NCBI RefSeq assembly: GCF_014837145.1
Contig: NZ_JACYFS010000001.1
Location: 124,001-188,000, forward strand
DNA length: 64,000 nucleotides
Reading direction: 5' to 3'
Origin: Chryseobacterium caseinilyticum
Lineage (GTDB): Bacteria > Bacteroidota > Bacteroidia > Flavobacteriales > Weeksellaceae
Part shown: piece by piece, positions 52,855 to 61,866 of the stretch
Layout of the letters: each line of letters opens with the position of its first letter
Position numbering within the stretch: position 1 is the first letter of the stretch
The notes under the pieces: generated by a model
Databases searched by the model: none
Seen by the model: the letters and a program-made list of their open reading frames with translations, nothing else
What the model was told of the DNA's origin: nothing
Made by a program: the position numbers and the translations under genes

Positions 52855-53130
52855 AAAAAGAGCCAAGGCAAAAGTAAAAAGAGCCAAGTATATCGCATAA
52901 AATTAAGCAAATAAGTTTCTGTGAAAATCTGTGTAATCTGTGAGAAATAAAATAATGCACAAAGTTTGTCATTCAGTAGGGATCCCGGTGTTTTACAATA
53001 TGAAGGATCCAACACAAAAGTAAAAAGTGCTAAGTGGAAATGTCGCACAGATTCCACAGATTTCACAGATTACATCTGCTCAATTTACAAAATCTGCACG
53101 GGAAAAAAACACAAAGTTTGTCATTCCGAC
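52855..53130. repeat. Gap made of several dispersed repeat words
   Basis: AAAAGAGCCAAGGCAAAAG starts right after the ChaN stop. Then come CTGTGAAAATCTGTGTAATC-type words (52917), TTTGTCATTCAGTAGGGATC (52967), CACAGATTTCACAGATTAC (53050) and TTTGTCATTCCGACGGAACC (53116). The last pairs with GGATGACAAAC at 53169-53179. No gene is seen in 52855-53226. Confidence 0.6.
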
Positions 53131-53212
53131 GGAACCTAGATATGGATCTGAAGTTTAAAAATTGTTTCAGGATGACAAACTCTGTGTTTAAAAAACATGC
53201 CCTATCTTTGCT

Positions 53213-53220
53213 CAACATTC
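53213..53220 (+). promoter_or_regulatory. Promoter -7 box for the deformylase-like gene
   Basis: TATCTTTG matches TAnnTTTG and lies 6 bases before the ATG, implying a nearly leaderless mRNA. Confidence 0.5.
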
Positions 53221-53226
53221 CAATAA

Positions 53227-53856
53227 ATGAAAAAAATATCTCTGCTTTTCGTTCTGCTCATCAGTTTTATCAACGCCCAGAAATTCACTCCTGATGAACT
53301 GAAAATCATCAATCAGGGCGACATCACGACTGCTCTACCTATTTTTCAGACGACGGAAAATCATCAGCATCAAACGTTACTAAGCATTTCATCAGACATC
53401 AATCCGCTTGATAAAAACACAGCGGTTTTGGTCAGCAGAATGAAAGCGTCGCTTCAGTCAACCGACGGTGGAGTAGGCATTGCCGCACCTCAGGTGGGTA
53501 TCAACAGAAAAGTAATCTGGGTGCAGCGTTTCGACAAAGAAGGCGAGCCTTTAGAGTACTTCCTCAATCCGCTCATCACATGGAAATCAGAATTACAGAA
53601 TCTCGGTCCGGAAGGAGATCTCTCCATCCCCGATTTTTACGGTCAGTTTTACCGAAGCAAAGTTATCCAGCTGGAATATGTTGATTTAAAAGGTCAGAAA
53701 TATACAGAAATAGTCGAAGGTTTCACAGCCGTCATCTTCCAGCACGAAATCGACCATCTTTTCGGGATTTTAATTTCAGATAAAAATGAGAAGGAAAAGA
53801 ATGTTGAATATTTAAAAGTGGATGCTTTTAAGAGAAGTGATTCGATAAAAAGATAA
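53227..53856 (+). CDS. Exported peptide-deformylase-like protein with Asp in place of the metal Cys
   Basis: 209 residues. An N-terminal signal (MKKISLLFVLLISFINAQ) precedes a full deformylase fold. Motif 1 is GVGIAAPQV (82-90), and motif 3 is QHEIDHL (172-178) with both metal histidines and the catalytic glutamate. Motif 2, normally EGCLS, reads EGDLS (129-133), so the metal-binding cysteine is replaced by Asp131; the codon is an unambiguous GAT. A deformylase works on nascent chains in the cytoplasm, so a secreted copy is odd. It may be a divergent metallohydrolase acting in the periplasm, or an inactive relative. The housekeeping enzyme must be elsewhere in the genome. Confidence 0.85.
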   Translation: MKKISLLFVLLISFINAQKFTPDELKIINQGDITTALPIFQTTENHQHQTLLSISSDINPLDKNTAVLVSRMKASLQSTDGGVGIAAPQVGINRKVIWVQRFDKEGEPLEYFLNPLITWKSELQNLGPEGDLSIPDFYGQFYRSKVIQLEYVDLKGQKYTEIVEGFTAVIFQHEIDHLFGILISDKNEKEKNVEYLKVDAFKRSDSIKR

Positions 53857-53869
53857 TTTTTCTAACAAA

Positions 53870-54352
53870 TCATTGCTTAAAATATTCCTTAAGAAGGGTT
53901 AACCACGATTTTTTATACTTGTCTTTCAGTCTAAATTTTTCACCTTCAATATAATCGACAGGAAATACAGGACTTTTAATGCCAAATGATCCCGTTCCTC
54001 GTTTCTTGTAATAAAATTCGTTTTCATCATCCGAATAACGACCGGCACAATCTAAACTGAAAATTGTTTTGTTTTTATGTACACATTGTACAGAAATATC
54101 AATCCAAACAGGAACTTTGTTTTTTCTGCACAGAAGGTTCACAACTTGTTTTTCGTCGATCAACCTTATCTTTTTTCCACTATCTTCCGGATATATATCA
54201 AATTGTGTTTGTGCCGGATCATCATAGGAATCATTTAAATTTATAGAATACAAAAAAGTAGTTGGAAGATCATTAATCACATAATTCTTTGCAAAATCGT
54301 ATGAAGAGATTGAACATTTCCGTAATAATTGTAAAAATACATCTTTTGTCAT
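53870..54352 (-). CDS. Unknown cytoplasmic protein
   Basis: I place the start at the second methionine at 54352 (MTKDVFLQLLRKCSISSYDF); the longer frame adds five residues. About 160 residues, no signal or membrane segment, with scattered cysteines and an acidic, aromatic-rich middle (YSDDENEFYYKKRGTGSFG). The general look is of a small immunity- or SMI1-like domain, but no motif allows a name. It lies 19 bases downstream of the HxlR gene on the same strand and may be co-transcribed with it. Confidence 0.5.
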   Translation of the reverse strand: MTKDVFLQLLRKCSISSYDFAKNYVINDLPTTFLYSINLNDSYDDPAQTQFDIYPEDSGKKIRLIDEKQVVNLLCRKNKVPVWIDISVQCVHKNKTIFSLDCAGRYSDDENEFYYKKRGTGSFGIKSPVFPVDYIEGEKFRLKDKYKKSWLTLLKEYFKQ

Positions 54353-54386
54353 AATACGGTTTTTCAATGAAATATTGTGGGGTTAA

Positions 54387-54767
54387 TTATGACTCAGACG
54401 TTTCCGTCTTACTCCCATACAAACTCGTACGATAATTAATCCCCCAATTCGCCACTTCATCAATAATCGGAGCCAAAGTTTTACCGAATTCCGTAATCTC
54501 ATATTCTACAGTGACAGGCTTGGTATCCAAAACTTCTCTTGTAATTAGATGGTTCATTTCCAGATCCTGAAGTTCTTTTGAAAGCATTTTTGCCCCAATT
54601 CCATCAACTTCGCGGAGCAGATCCATAAATCTCATTTTATTGCTCTGAAGAAGCGTCCCCACAATATGGAATTTCCATTTTCCTGAAAGCAGTTCCACAG
54701 TATCTTTTATCGCATTCATACGGTGCTTGCAGATGGCGTTATTGTTTACGGTTGATGTTTTTTTCAT
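54387..54767 (-). CDS. HxlR family transcriptional regulator
   Basis: 126 residues. HxlR winged-helix features are clear: CKHRMNAIKDTVELLSGKWK at the start, HIVGTLLQSNKMRFMDLLRE, the recognition helix region GIGAKMLSKELQDLEMNHLI, and the wing VEYEITEFGKTLAPIIDEV. One cysteine near the N-terminus could sense oxidants or electrophiles, as in other HxlR proteins. It is divergent from a DsbA-like thiol protein gene, with a nested palindrome between the two promoters, so it probably regulates that gene and itself. Confidence 0.92.
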   Translation of the reverse strand: MKKTSTVNNNAICKHRMNAIKDTVELLSGKWKFHIVGTLLQSNKMRFMDLLREVDGIGAKMLSKELQDLEMNHLITREVLDTKPVTVEYEITEFGKTLAPIIDEVANWGINYRTSLYGSKTETSES

Positions 54768-54786
54768 ATTGTTTTTGTTTAGAGTT

Positions 54787-54848
54787 CAAAGATACAAATT
54801 TTCAGATAGGTAGTTTCCTCAAGGAAACCGGTTTCCAAAATGAAACCC
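54787..54848. promoter_or_regulatory. HxlR promoter and nested palindrome array
   Basis: The minus-strand -7 box is TATCTTTG (54787-54794). At 54813-54828 GTTTCC-TCAA-GGAAAC is a palindrome; GGAAACC-GGTTTCC (54823-54836) is a second, sharing its right arm; GGTTTC-N6-GAAACC (54830-54847) is a third. Together they give four alternating GTTTC half-sites between the divergent genes. Confidence 0.7.
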
Positions 54849-54874
54849 ATGGTATTTTAAATTCATCAAAGTTT

Positions 54875-54882
54875 TAGCTTTG
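54875..54882 (+). promoter_or_regulatory. Promoter -7 box for the DsbA-like gene
   Basis: TAGCTTTG matches TAnnTTTG, 20 bases before the ATG. The palindrome array ends 28 bases upstream. Confidence 0.5.
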
Positions 54883-54902
54883 CTGAAGAAAGAAAATTTC
54901 TC

Positions 54903-55904
54903 ATGAGATTTTATAGAAATTTGATCATCTGCAGCCTGAGTGTTTTATCACTGTCCTGTAGTGGTCAGAATGACAAAAAAAAGAATAAGAAAATGAGTAC
55001 ACAGACCACCAACCCTTTACTTTGTGATCCTGATACAGGAGTTTGCGGAGTTCCGGGAAGTGAAGAAAACGGTTCAGTAACTGTTGATACAACCGAAAAA
55101 TCTGTGAAAGTAATCTATTTTACAGATCCTATTTGCTCGTCTTGCTGGGGAATCGAACCTCAGTTGAGAAAAATGAAACTCGAATACGGAAAGGAAATCG
55201 AAGTAGAGTACCACATGGGTGGACTTTTGCCAGACTGGAGCTACAACAGTGGAGGCATCAGCAAACCGTCTGATGTTGCTCACCATTGGGATGAGGTAAG
55301 CGGTTACTACGACATGCCGATTGATGGCGATGTATGGTTGCAGGATCCATTAGATTCTTCGTATCCACCGTCGATAGCGTTCAAAGCTGCACAGTTGCAG
55401 AGTGAAGAAAAAGCGATACTTTTTATGAGAGAACTGAGAGAATTGGTTTTCCTTAAAAAGAAAAATATCGCAAAATGGGAAAACATGGCGCTGGCCGCTG
55501 AGAAAGTGGGACTTGACGTCAGCCAGCTGAAATCAGATTTCGAAGGTAAAGCAAAAACTTTATTTGAAAATGATCTGAAAATGGCGAGAGAATTGGGGGT
55601 AAGAGGATTCCCTACTATTTTCTTTGTGAATAATAAAGGTGAAAAGCAAATGATTTATGGTTCAAAACCTTATCCATTTTACGAAACAGCGATTCTTACA
55701 GTAAATCCAAAGGCTGAAAAGTCAGAATTTGCAAAAGACTGGGAATCTTTATTCAAAAAATACAGTTCACTGACGGCAAAAGAATTCACAGAACTCTCCG
55801 GAAACGGCAGAAAAGAAAGTGAAAAAATGCTTAACGAATTAGCCTCTCAGGGTAAACTTGAGAAAACAACCACAAAAAATGGCTCTTTGTGGACTAAAAA
55901 ATAA
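54903..55904 (+). CDS. DsbA/FrnE-type thiol protein with lipoprotein signal
   Basis: 333 residues. A lipobox (SLSC, Cys19) would anchor the protein in the envelope. A polar linker contains CDPDTGVCGVPG (Cys41 and Cys48), an extra cysteine pair. The thioredoxin fold starts at about 68, with the active site CSSC (Cys78 to Cys81) in FTDPICSSCWGIEP, a helical insertion, and the cis-proline loop VRGFPTIFF. The last 75 residues are a helical tail. An internal ATG (residue 31) could give a cytoplasmic form like the ClpXP adaptor SpxH, so the location is not certain. Divergent from the HxlR regulator, which probably controls it. Confidence 0.85.
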   Translation: MRFYRNLIICSLSVLSLSCSGQNDKKKNKKMSTQTTNPLLCDPDTGVCGVPGSEENGSVTVDTTEKSVKVIYFTDPICSSCWGIEPQLRKMKLEYGKEIEVEYHMGGLLPDWSYNSGGISKPSDVAHHWDEVSGYYDMPIDGDVWLQDPLDSSYPPSIAFKAAQLQSEEKAILFMRELRELVFLKKKNIAKWENMALAAEKVGLDVSQLKSDFEGKAKTLFENDLKMARELGVRGFPTIFFVNNKGEKQMIYGSKPYPFYETAILTVNPKAEKSEFAKDWESLFKKYSSLTAKEFTELSGNGRKESEKMLNELASQGKLEKTTTKNGSLWTKK

Positions 55905-55949
55905 CCAAACATTTTTATATACTTTTTCTAAAGAACATTCATTTCTAGA

Positions 55950-55981
55950 TCGTTGCAGATTTTCTGCAACGATTTTTTTTT
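55950..55981 (+). terminator. Intrinsic terminator after the DsbA-like gene
   Basis: TCGTTGCAG pairs with CTGCAACGA over a 5-base loop, followed by nine T. The remaining gap to purB (324 bases in all) shows only this and the purB promoter. Confidence 0.9.
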
Positions 55982-56193
55982 ATTTAAAAATTTTACAGAC
56001 CGACCGTTTTGCCATAAAAAAAGGTTTAATTTGGCGAAAATACCTGGGATCAATGCGGCTTGTTTAGTAATAAAAATTCTTTAAAAATTTTGAATTGGTA
56101 ATTTTAAAAAATCAGATTTTAATTCTTTTTACGTGGTTAAAAGACTGCGATTTGAAGATTTTAAAACCGCTTTTAATTCTCATCAAAAAATCT

Positions 56194-56201
56194 TACTTTT
56201 G
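56194..56201 (+). promoter_or_regulatory. Promoter -7 box for purB
   Basis: TACTTTTG matches TAnnTTTG, 27 bases before the ATG. Confidence 0.55.
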
Positions 56202-56228
56202 CATATCTATAAAAAGTAAAAGTAAAGA

Positions 56229-57656
56229 ATGAATTCCTACAAAAATCCTTTGGAAGAACGCTATTCAAGCGAAGAGATGTTGTTCAATTTTTCTCACAAC
56301 AACAAATTCCAGAATTGGAGAAAGCTTTGGATCGCGTTGGCTGAGATTGAAAAAGACTTAGGTCTTGACATCACAGACGAGCAAATTGCAGAGTTGAAAG
56401 CCAATGTTGACAATATCGATTATGATAAAGCGGCAGAGTATGAGAAAAAATTCCGTCATGATGTGATGGCTCACGTTCACGCTTACGGTGACGTGGCGCC
56501 TTCTGCAAAAGGAATTATTCACCTGGGAGCAACTTCGGCGTTTGTAGGAGACAATACAGATTTAATTCAAATCCGTGACGGACTTTTAATTTTAAAGAAA
56601 AAGTTGGTGAACGTGATGAAAAATCTTGCTGATTTTTCAATTCAGTATAAAGATCTTCCTACTTTAGGATTTACCCATTTCCAACCGGCTCAGCTGACGA
56701 CAGTTGGAAAAAGAGCAACACTTTGGTTACAGAGTTTAGTTTTAGATATCGAAGAACTTGATTTCTTCTTAGAAACGCTACGTTTCAGAGGAGTAAAAGG
56801 AACAACCGGAACTGCAGCAAGTTTCCTGGAGCTTTTCAACGGAGATTATTCTAAAGTAAAACATTTAGATAAAGAATTGTCAAAAAGATTTGGTTTCGAA
56901 AAAGTTTTCGGAGTTTCGGGTCAGACTTATGACAGAAAAATTGATGCAAAAGTGGTGGCTTTATTAGGAAATATCGCACAGTCTGCACATAAATTCACCA
57001 ACGATTTACGTTTGCTTCAAAATCTGAAAGAAGTTGAAGAACCATTCGAGAAAAACCAAATCGGTTCATCTGCGATGGCTTACAAACGTAACCCGATGAG
57101 AAGCGAAAGAATCGGAGCACTGGCAAAATATGTAATGTCATTGACGACAAGTTCTGCAATGGTGGCTTCAACACAGTGGTTTGAAAGAACACTGGATGAT
57201 TCTGCAAACAAGAGATTAACGATTCCTCAGGCGTTTTTAGCGGTTGATGCAATCCTTTTGATTTGGAATAACATCATGAACGGAATTGTGGTGTATCCGA
57301 ACAGAATCAACAAACATATTATGGAAGAACTTCCTTTCATGGCGACGGAATACATCATCATGGAAGAAGTGAAAGCTGGTGGCGACCGTCAGGAGATCCA
57401 CGAAGTCATCAGAGTTCACTCAATGGAAGCTTCAAAACAAGTGAAAGAAGAAGGTAAAGAAAACGATCTGATCGAAAGAATCTTAAACGATGATTCTCTG
57501 AAGCTTGATAAATCAAAATTGAAAGAAGTTCTTGATCCTAAAAACTTTATCGGTTTCGCACCAATTCAGACTGAAGAATTCATCGCCAATGAAGTTCAGC
57601 CGATTATTGATGCCAATAAAGACCTTATAGGTTTGGAGGCTGATCTTAAAGTATAA
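56229..57656 (+). CDS. purB: Adenylosuccinate lyase PurB
   Basis: 475 residues, the normal length. PurB removes fumarate from SAICAR and from adenylosuccinate in purine synthesis. The family signature GSSAMAYKRNPMRSE lies near residue 280, and HLGATSAFVGDNTD and TLGFTHFQPAQLTT carry the catalytic histidines. The protein is cytoplasmic. purL, another purine gene, follows after one small membrane gene, but purB ends at its own strong terminator. Confidence 0.97.
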   Translation: MNSYKNPLEERYSSEEMLFNFSHNNKFQNWRKLWIALAEIEKDLGLDITDEQIAELKANVDNIDYDKAAEYEKKFRHDVMAHVHAYGDVAPSAKGIIHLGATSAFVGDNTDLIQIRDGLLILKKKLVNVMKNLADFSIQYKDLPTLGFTHFQPAQLTTVGKRATLWLQSLVLDIEELDFFLETLRFRGVKGTTGTAASFLELFNGDYSKVKHLDKELSKRFGFEKVFGVSGQTYDRKIDAKVVALLGNIAQSAHKFTNDLRLLQNLKEVEEPFEKNQIGSSAMAYKRNPMRSERIGALAKYVMSLTTSSAMVASTQWFERTLDDSANKRLTIPQAFLAVDAILLIWNNIMNGIVVYPNRINKHIMEELPFMATEYIIMEEVKAGGDRQEIHEVIRVHSMEASKQVKEEGKENDLIERILNDDSLKLDKSKLKEVLDPKNFIGFAPIQTEEFIANEVQPIIDANKDLIGLEADLKV

Positions 57657-57657
57657 T

Positions 57658-57683
57658 CTGTGCAGCTTCGGCTGCATTTTTTT
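57658..57683 (+). terminator. Intrinsic terminator after purB
   Basis: TGCAGC, loop TTCG, GCTGCA, then seven T. The UUCG tetraloop makes it very stable. Confidence 0.93.
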
Positions 57684-57704
57684 GTTGAATGGTAATTAAA
57701 TAAA

Positions 57705-58025
57705 TTGAAAAAAAAGTTTTCATATAAACTATTTGCACTAAGCTACTCAGTGACTTTTGTTATAGTTTTTGGAGAACTGTTGTATGCTTTAGTTTCAGAT
57801 GAAAATTCAGATATTAAAAATACTTTTTTTGAGAGTTTAGATTTTATAATTGCTCCTGTTGTTTTTTTAATTCCTCTGATTCCATTCAGTAATGAGCTTA
57901 TTGTTTATATAGTTTCTGTTTTATTAATCACATTTTTATACACTTCAATGGTATATCTAATTTTAGGTTTTTTGAAGGAAGCAAAACAAAATAGTTCATC
58001 TATAAATAAGTCTAATAATATTTAA
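57705..58025 (+). CDS. Small membrane protein with three helices, TTG start
   Basis: 106 residues. Three hydrophobic segments at about 10-28, 45-62 and 66-90, and a polar serine/asparagine-rich tail. The assigned start is TTG; no ATG is available before the first helix. It lies between the purB terminator and purL, 14 bases before purL, so it may share a transcript with purL. No family was recognised. Confidence 0.55.
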   Translation: MKKKFSYKLFALSYSVTFVIVFGELLYALVSDENSDIKNTFFESLDFIIAPVVFLIPLIPFSNELIVYIVSVLLITFLYTSMVYLILGFLKEAKQNSSSINKSNNI

Positions 58026-58039
58026 ATATCCGACATCTA

Positions 58040-61000
58040 ATGTCTCAAAACAAAAGAATTTTCGTAGAAAAAAGAGGAATTTTCGATGTAGAAAGTCCAA
58101 AAATTTTTGATGAAGTAAAAGCGGTGGTTCCGTCGATCCAAAGTGTAAAAGTGTACAATGTGTACGATATTTTTGGATTAAATGACGGTGAATTTGAAAA
58201 GGTAGTGAACAGCACTTTCGTGGATCCTGTTACCGATATTTTAATCGAAGAAAATCCTGCAGAAGGAGTATATTTCGCACTAGAATTTTTGCCCGGACAA
58301 TACGATCAGCGTGCAGATTCTGCGCAGCAGTGTATCGCTTTACTGACTGGAAATGAGAAATCAAAAGTAAGAAGCGGTAAGCTTATGCAGTTTGAAGGCA
58401 TTTCAGAAGCTGATTTGACAAAAATCAAAGACCTTTTGATTAATAAAGTGGAATCTCAGGAAAAAGATTTGTCAACACTGAATATTCCTGCAGAAGAAAC
58501 GCCTTCAAAGGTTTTGGTTCACGAAAATTTCATCAGTTTTGATGATGCTCAGCTGGAAAAATTCTTTAATTCTCACGGTTTTGCATTGGAATTGGATGAT
58601 TTGAAATTCATTCAGGAATACTTCAAAACTGAACAGAGAAATCCCACAGAAACTGAACTGAAAGTTTTAGATACATATTGGAGTGACCACTGCCGTCACA
58701 CAACGTTTGAAACTGAATTGTCAAACATTGAATTTGAAGGTCAGTTTAAACATACATTGGAAACTATTTTCAATGATTATATCGAAAAAAGAAAATTCTT
58801 AGGTCGCGAACTGAAACCAATCTCTTTAATGGATTTGGCGACCGTTTGCGGAAGGTATTTCCATAAAACAGGCAATCTGGAGAACTTGGTGGTTTCTGAC
58901 GAAATCAACGCCTGTACCATTCAGATCGAAGCTGAATACGACGGTAAAAAAGAACCGTGGTATTTATTATTCAAAAACGAAACGCACAATCACCCAACAG
59001 AAATTGAACCTTTTGGCGGTGCTTCAACATGTTTAGGAGGTGCGATCAGAGATCCTTTGTCCGGACGTTCATTCGTTTTTCAGGCAATGAGATTGACAGG
59101 TGCTGCTGATGTTTTAGAACCTGTAAGTCATACATTACCAGGAAAATTACCTCAAAAAACAATCACTAAACAGGCGGCAAACGGTTATTCTTCTTACGGT
59201 AACCAAATCGGTTTAGCGACTACAATGGTTTCTGAAATCTACGATGAAGGCTACAAAGCAAAAAGAATGGAAGTTGGTTTTGTTACCGGCGCCGTTCCTG
59301 TGGATTGGGTAAGACGTGAAAAGCCTGAAGCTGGCGATTCAATCATCATTTTAGGTGGTGCGACTGGTCGTGACGGTGTTGGTGGAGCGAGCGGAAGTTC
59401 AAAAGAACAGGACGAAACTTCTATCCACACAATGAGTTCAGAAGTTCAGAAAGGAAACGCCGTTGAAGAACGTAAAATCCAGAGATTATTCAGAAATCCT
59501 GAAGTGACGAGACTGATTAAAAAATCAAATGATTTCGGAGCGGGTGGAGTTTCTGTAGCCATCGGTGAAATCGCTGATTCTTTGGAGGTTAATCTGGATG
59601 TTTTGCCTTTAAAATATGAAGGTTTGAACGGAACTGAGCTTGCTATTTCTGAATCTCAGGAAAGAATGGCGGTTGTGGTTGAACCAAAAGATAAAGAACA
59701 GTTCATCAAGTTCTGTGAGGCTGAAAACATTGTGGCTGTAGAAGTTGCAAAGGTGACAGATTCAGGAAGAATGCAGATGTTTTGGAAAGGTGATAAAATT
59801 GTTGATCTTTCAAGAGAATTTCTCGATACGAACGGATGTTCTAAAAGTCAGGAAGTTAAGATCACGCATCTTAATGAATTAAAAGAAGAAACTGAGGTTT
59901 TCAACGAAGAGAATTTCTTGAAAATTCTTGCAGATAAAAACGTTGCTTCTCAAAAAGGTTTATTGGAGATGTTTGATTCATCAATTGGTGCAACTACAGT
60001 TGCGATGCCTTTAGGTGGGAAATATCAGCAGACTTTAATGGAAGGAAGCGCTCAGACGCTGCCGATTTTGGGCGCAAAAGATATTGAAACCGTTTCCTTT
60101 GCAAGTTGGGGATTTGATGCTGAAATTTCAAAGCAAAACTCTTTATTGGGAGCTTCTTATGCTGTGGTTGAAAGCGTTGCGAAAATCGTTGCAATGGGTG
60201 GCGATTACAAAAATATAAGATTAAGTTTCCAGGAATATTTTGAGAAATTAGGTCAGAATCCTGAAAAATGGGGCAAGCCCTTGGCTTCACTTTTGGGAGC
60301 TTACGATGCGCAAATTAACCTTGGTTTGGCTGCTATTGGAGGTAAGGATTCAATGAGTGGAACGTATCAGGATTTGAATGTTCCGCCAACGTTGATTTCA
60401 TTCGCTTGTGCTAACGGTGAGAAGAAGAATGTGATATCTCCGGAATTTAAACAGGCAGGAAATAAACTGTATTTTTTCAACCATATTCCACAGGAAAATG
60501 GACTTCCAAACTATGAAAATCTGAAGACAGTTTTTGAATTGATTTTCGAAAATATTAAGGCTGGAAAAATCGTTTCTGTGAAGACCATCAAAGAAGGTGG
60601 CATTGCCGTTGCATTAGCCAAAATGAGTTTTGGTAACAGATTGGGAGCTGAAATTAACATTGCTGATGAGAACGTTTTATTAGCTAAAAATATCGGAAGT
60701 CTGATCATTGAATCAACTGAAGAATTAAGTTCTGTTGATCTTCAATTAATTGGTGAAGTTGAAAATTCAATTATTCTAAAAATCAGTGGATTGAATTTTG
60801 AAATCGAAAAATTACTTGAAGCGAATACAAATACCTTTGAGAAACTTTTCTCAACAGTTGAAAAAGAAAAAATAACAGTTGAATTAGATTCAAATCTGAA
60901 CTCAATTAAACCAAGAAATATCGTAATTAAAAAACACGGAATTGCTCAGCCGAGAGTTTTCGCACCGGTTTTCCCGGGAACAAATTGCGAATACGATACG

Positions 61001-61738
61001 CTGAATGCATTCCAAAAAGAAGGGGCGATTGTAAGCAGTTTACCATTGATAAATATCAATCATCAGTTGCTTGACGAAAGCATCGATGCATGGGTGGAAG
61101 AAATTAAACAGTCGCAGATTTTAGCATTCTCTGGAGGTTTCTCTGCGGGTGACGAACCGGATGGTTCTGCTAAATTCATCGTGAATGTTCTGAAGAACGA
61201 AAAGATGAAAAACGCCGTTCACGAATTGCTCGACAGAGACGGAATGATCATTGGAATCTGTAACGGTTTCCAGGCCTTGGTGAAGTCAGGATTATTGCCT
61301 TACGGTAGAATTAAGGATCTGGATGAAAATTCTCCAACGTTGGCTCACAATGCTATCAGAAGACACATTTCTCAAATGGTGAATGTGAAAGTTCTGAATG
61401 ACGAATCGCCTTGGTTAAAAGGAATGAAAGATCAGGTGTTCACCATCCCAATTTCTCACGGTGAAGGTCGTTTTATGGCTTCAGAAGCTGAAATTCAGAA
61501 GTTGTATGAGAACGGGCAGATTGCGACTCAGTACTTAGATTTAGATGGAAATATCGCTCACGGAATGCCTTTCAATCCTAATAACTCATTATTCGGAATT
61601 GAAGGAATCACAAGTCCGTGTGGAAAAATCTACGGAAGAATGGGGCACCCTGAACGTTTTGCAGAAGGTTTGATGAAAAATATTCCGACTGCGAATTACC
61701 ATAATATCTTCAAAAACGGAGTGGAGTACTTTAAGTAA
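58040..61738 (+). CDS. purL: Phosphoribosylformylglycinamidine synthase PurL
   Basis: 1232 residues, the large single-chain form. It converts FGAR to FGAM using glutamine and ATP in purine synthesis. The synthetase half has the motifs YWSDHCRHTTF, KNETHNHPTEIEPFGGAST and GGATGRDGVGGASGSS. The C-terminal glutaminase domain has the triad-bearing GICNGFQAL cysteine segment near residue 1075 and a GEGRF and GHPERF pair near the end. The protein is cytoplasmic. A hairpin 60 bases downstream is the likely terminator. Confidence 0.98.
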   Translation: MSQNKRIFVEKRGIFDVESPKIFDEVKAVVPSIQSVKVYNVYDIFGLNDGEFEKVVNSTFVDPVTDILIEENPAEGVYFALEFLPGQYDQRADSAQQCIALLTGNEKSKVRSGKLMQFEGISEADLTKIKDLLINKVESQEKDLSTLNIPAEETPSKVLVHENFISFDDAQLEKFFNSHGFALELDDLKFIQEYFKTEQRNPTETELKVLDTYWSDHCRHTTFETELSNIEFEGQFKHTLETIFNDYIEKRKFLGRELKPISLMDLATVCGRYFHKTGNLENLVVSDEINACTIQIEAEYDGKKEPWYLLFKNETHNHPTEIEPFGGASTCLGGAIRDPLSGRSFVFQAMRLTGAADVLEPVSHTLPGKLPQKTITKQAANGYSSYGNQIGLATTMVSEIYDEGYKAKRMEVGFVTGAVPVDWVRREKPEAGDSIIILGGATGRDGVGGASGSSKEQDETSIHTMSSEVQKGNAVEERKIQRLFRNPEVTRLIKKSNDFGAGGVSVAIGEIADSLEVNLDVLPLKYEGLNGTELAISESQERMAVVVEPKDKEQFIKFCEAENIVAVEVAKVTDSGRMQMFWKGDKIVDLSREFLDTNGCSKSQEVKITHLNELKEETEVFNEENFLKILADKNVASQKGLLEMFDSSIGATTVAMPLGGKYQQTLMEGSAQTLPILGAKDIETVSFASWGFDAEISKQNSLLGASYAVVESVAKIVAMGGDYKNIRLSFQEYFEKLGQNPEKWGKPLASLLGAYDAQINLGLAAIGGKDSMSGTYQDLNVPPTLISFACANGEKKNVISPEFKQAGNKLYFFNHIPQENGLPNYENLKTVFELIFENIKAGKIVSVKTIKEGGIAVALAKMSFGNRLGAEINIADENVLLAKNIGSLIIESTEELSSVDLQLIGEVENSIILKISGLNFEIEKLLEANTNTFEKLFSTVEKEKITVELDSNLNSIKPRNIVIKKHGIAQPRVFAPVFPGTNCEYDTLNAFQKEGAIVSSLPLININHQLLDESIDAWVEEIKQSQILAFSGGFSAGDEPDGSAKFIVNVLKNEKMKNAVHELLDRDGMIIGICNGFQALVKSGLLPYGRIKDLDENSPTLAHNAIRRHISQMVNVKVLNDESPWLKGMKDQVFTIPISHGEGRFMASEAEIQKLYENGQIATQYLDLDGNIAHGMPFNPNNSLFGIEGITSPCGKIYGRMGHPERFAEGLMKNIPTANYHNIFKNGVEYFK

Positions 61739-61799
61739 GCGGATGGCTTTTGGCAATTTGCTTTTGGCTTAAAAATACTGAGTTTAAAATACGACTTTC

Positions 61800-61832
61800 A
61801 ACCTAACGGGTTTTCAAAACCCCGTTAGGTTT
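61800..61832 (+). terminator. Hairpin after purL
   Basis: ACCTAACGGG pairs with CCCGTTAGGT over a 10-base loop. The word AACCTAACGGG is also a common intergenic repeat in this group, so terminator and repeat roles may overlap. The T-run is short. Confidence 0.6.
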
Positions 61833-61866
61833 AGAGAAAACTGTCTGTTGAAATATTTATATCAAA

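Noticed and set aside
53034..53294. 86-residue plus-strand frame across the repeat gap
   Set aside because: It reads CACAGATTTCACAG repeats and then the deformylase-like gene in the wrong frame.
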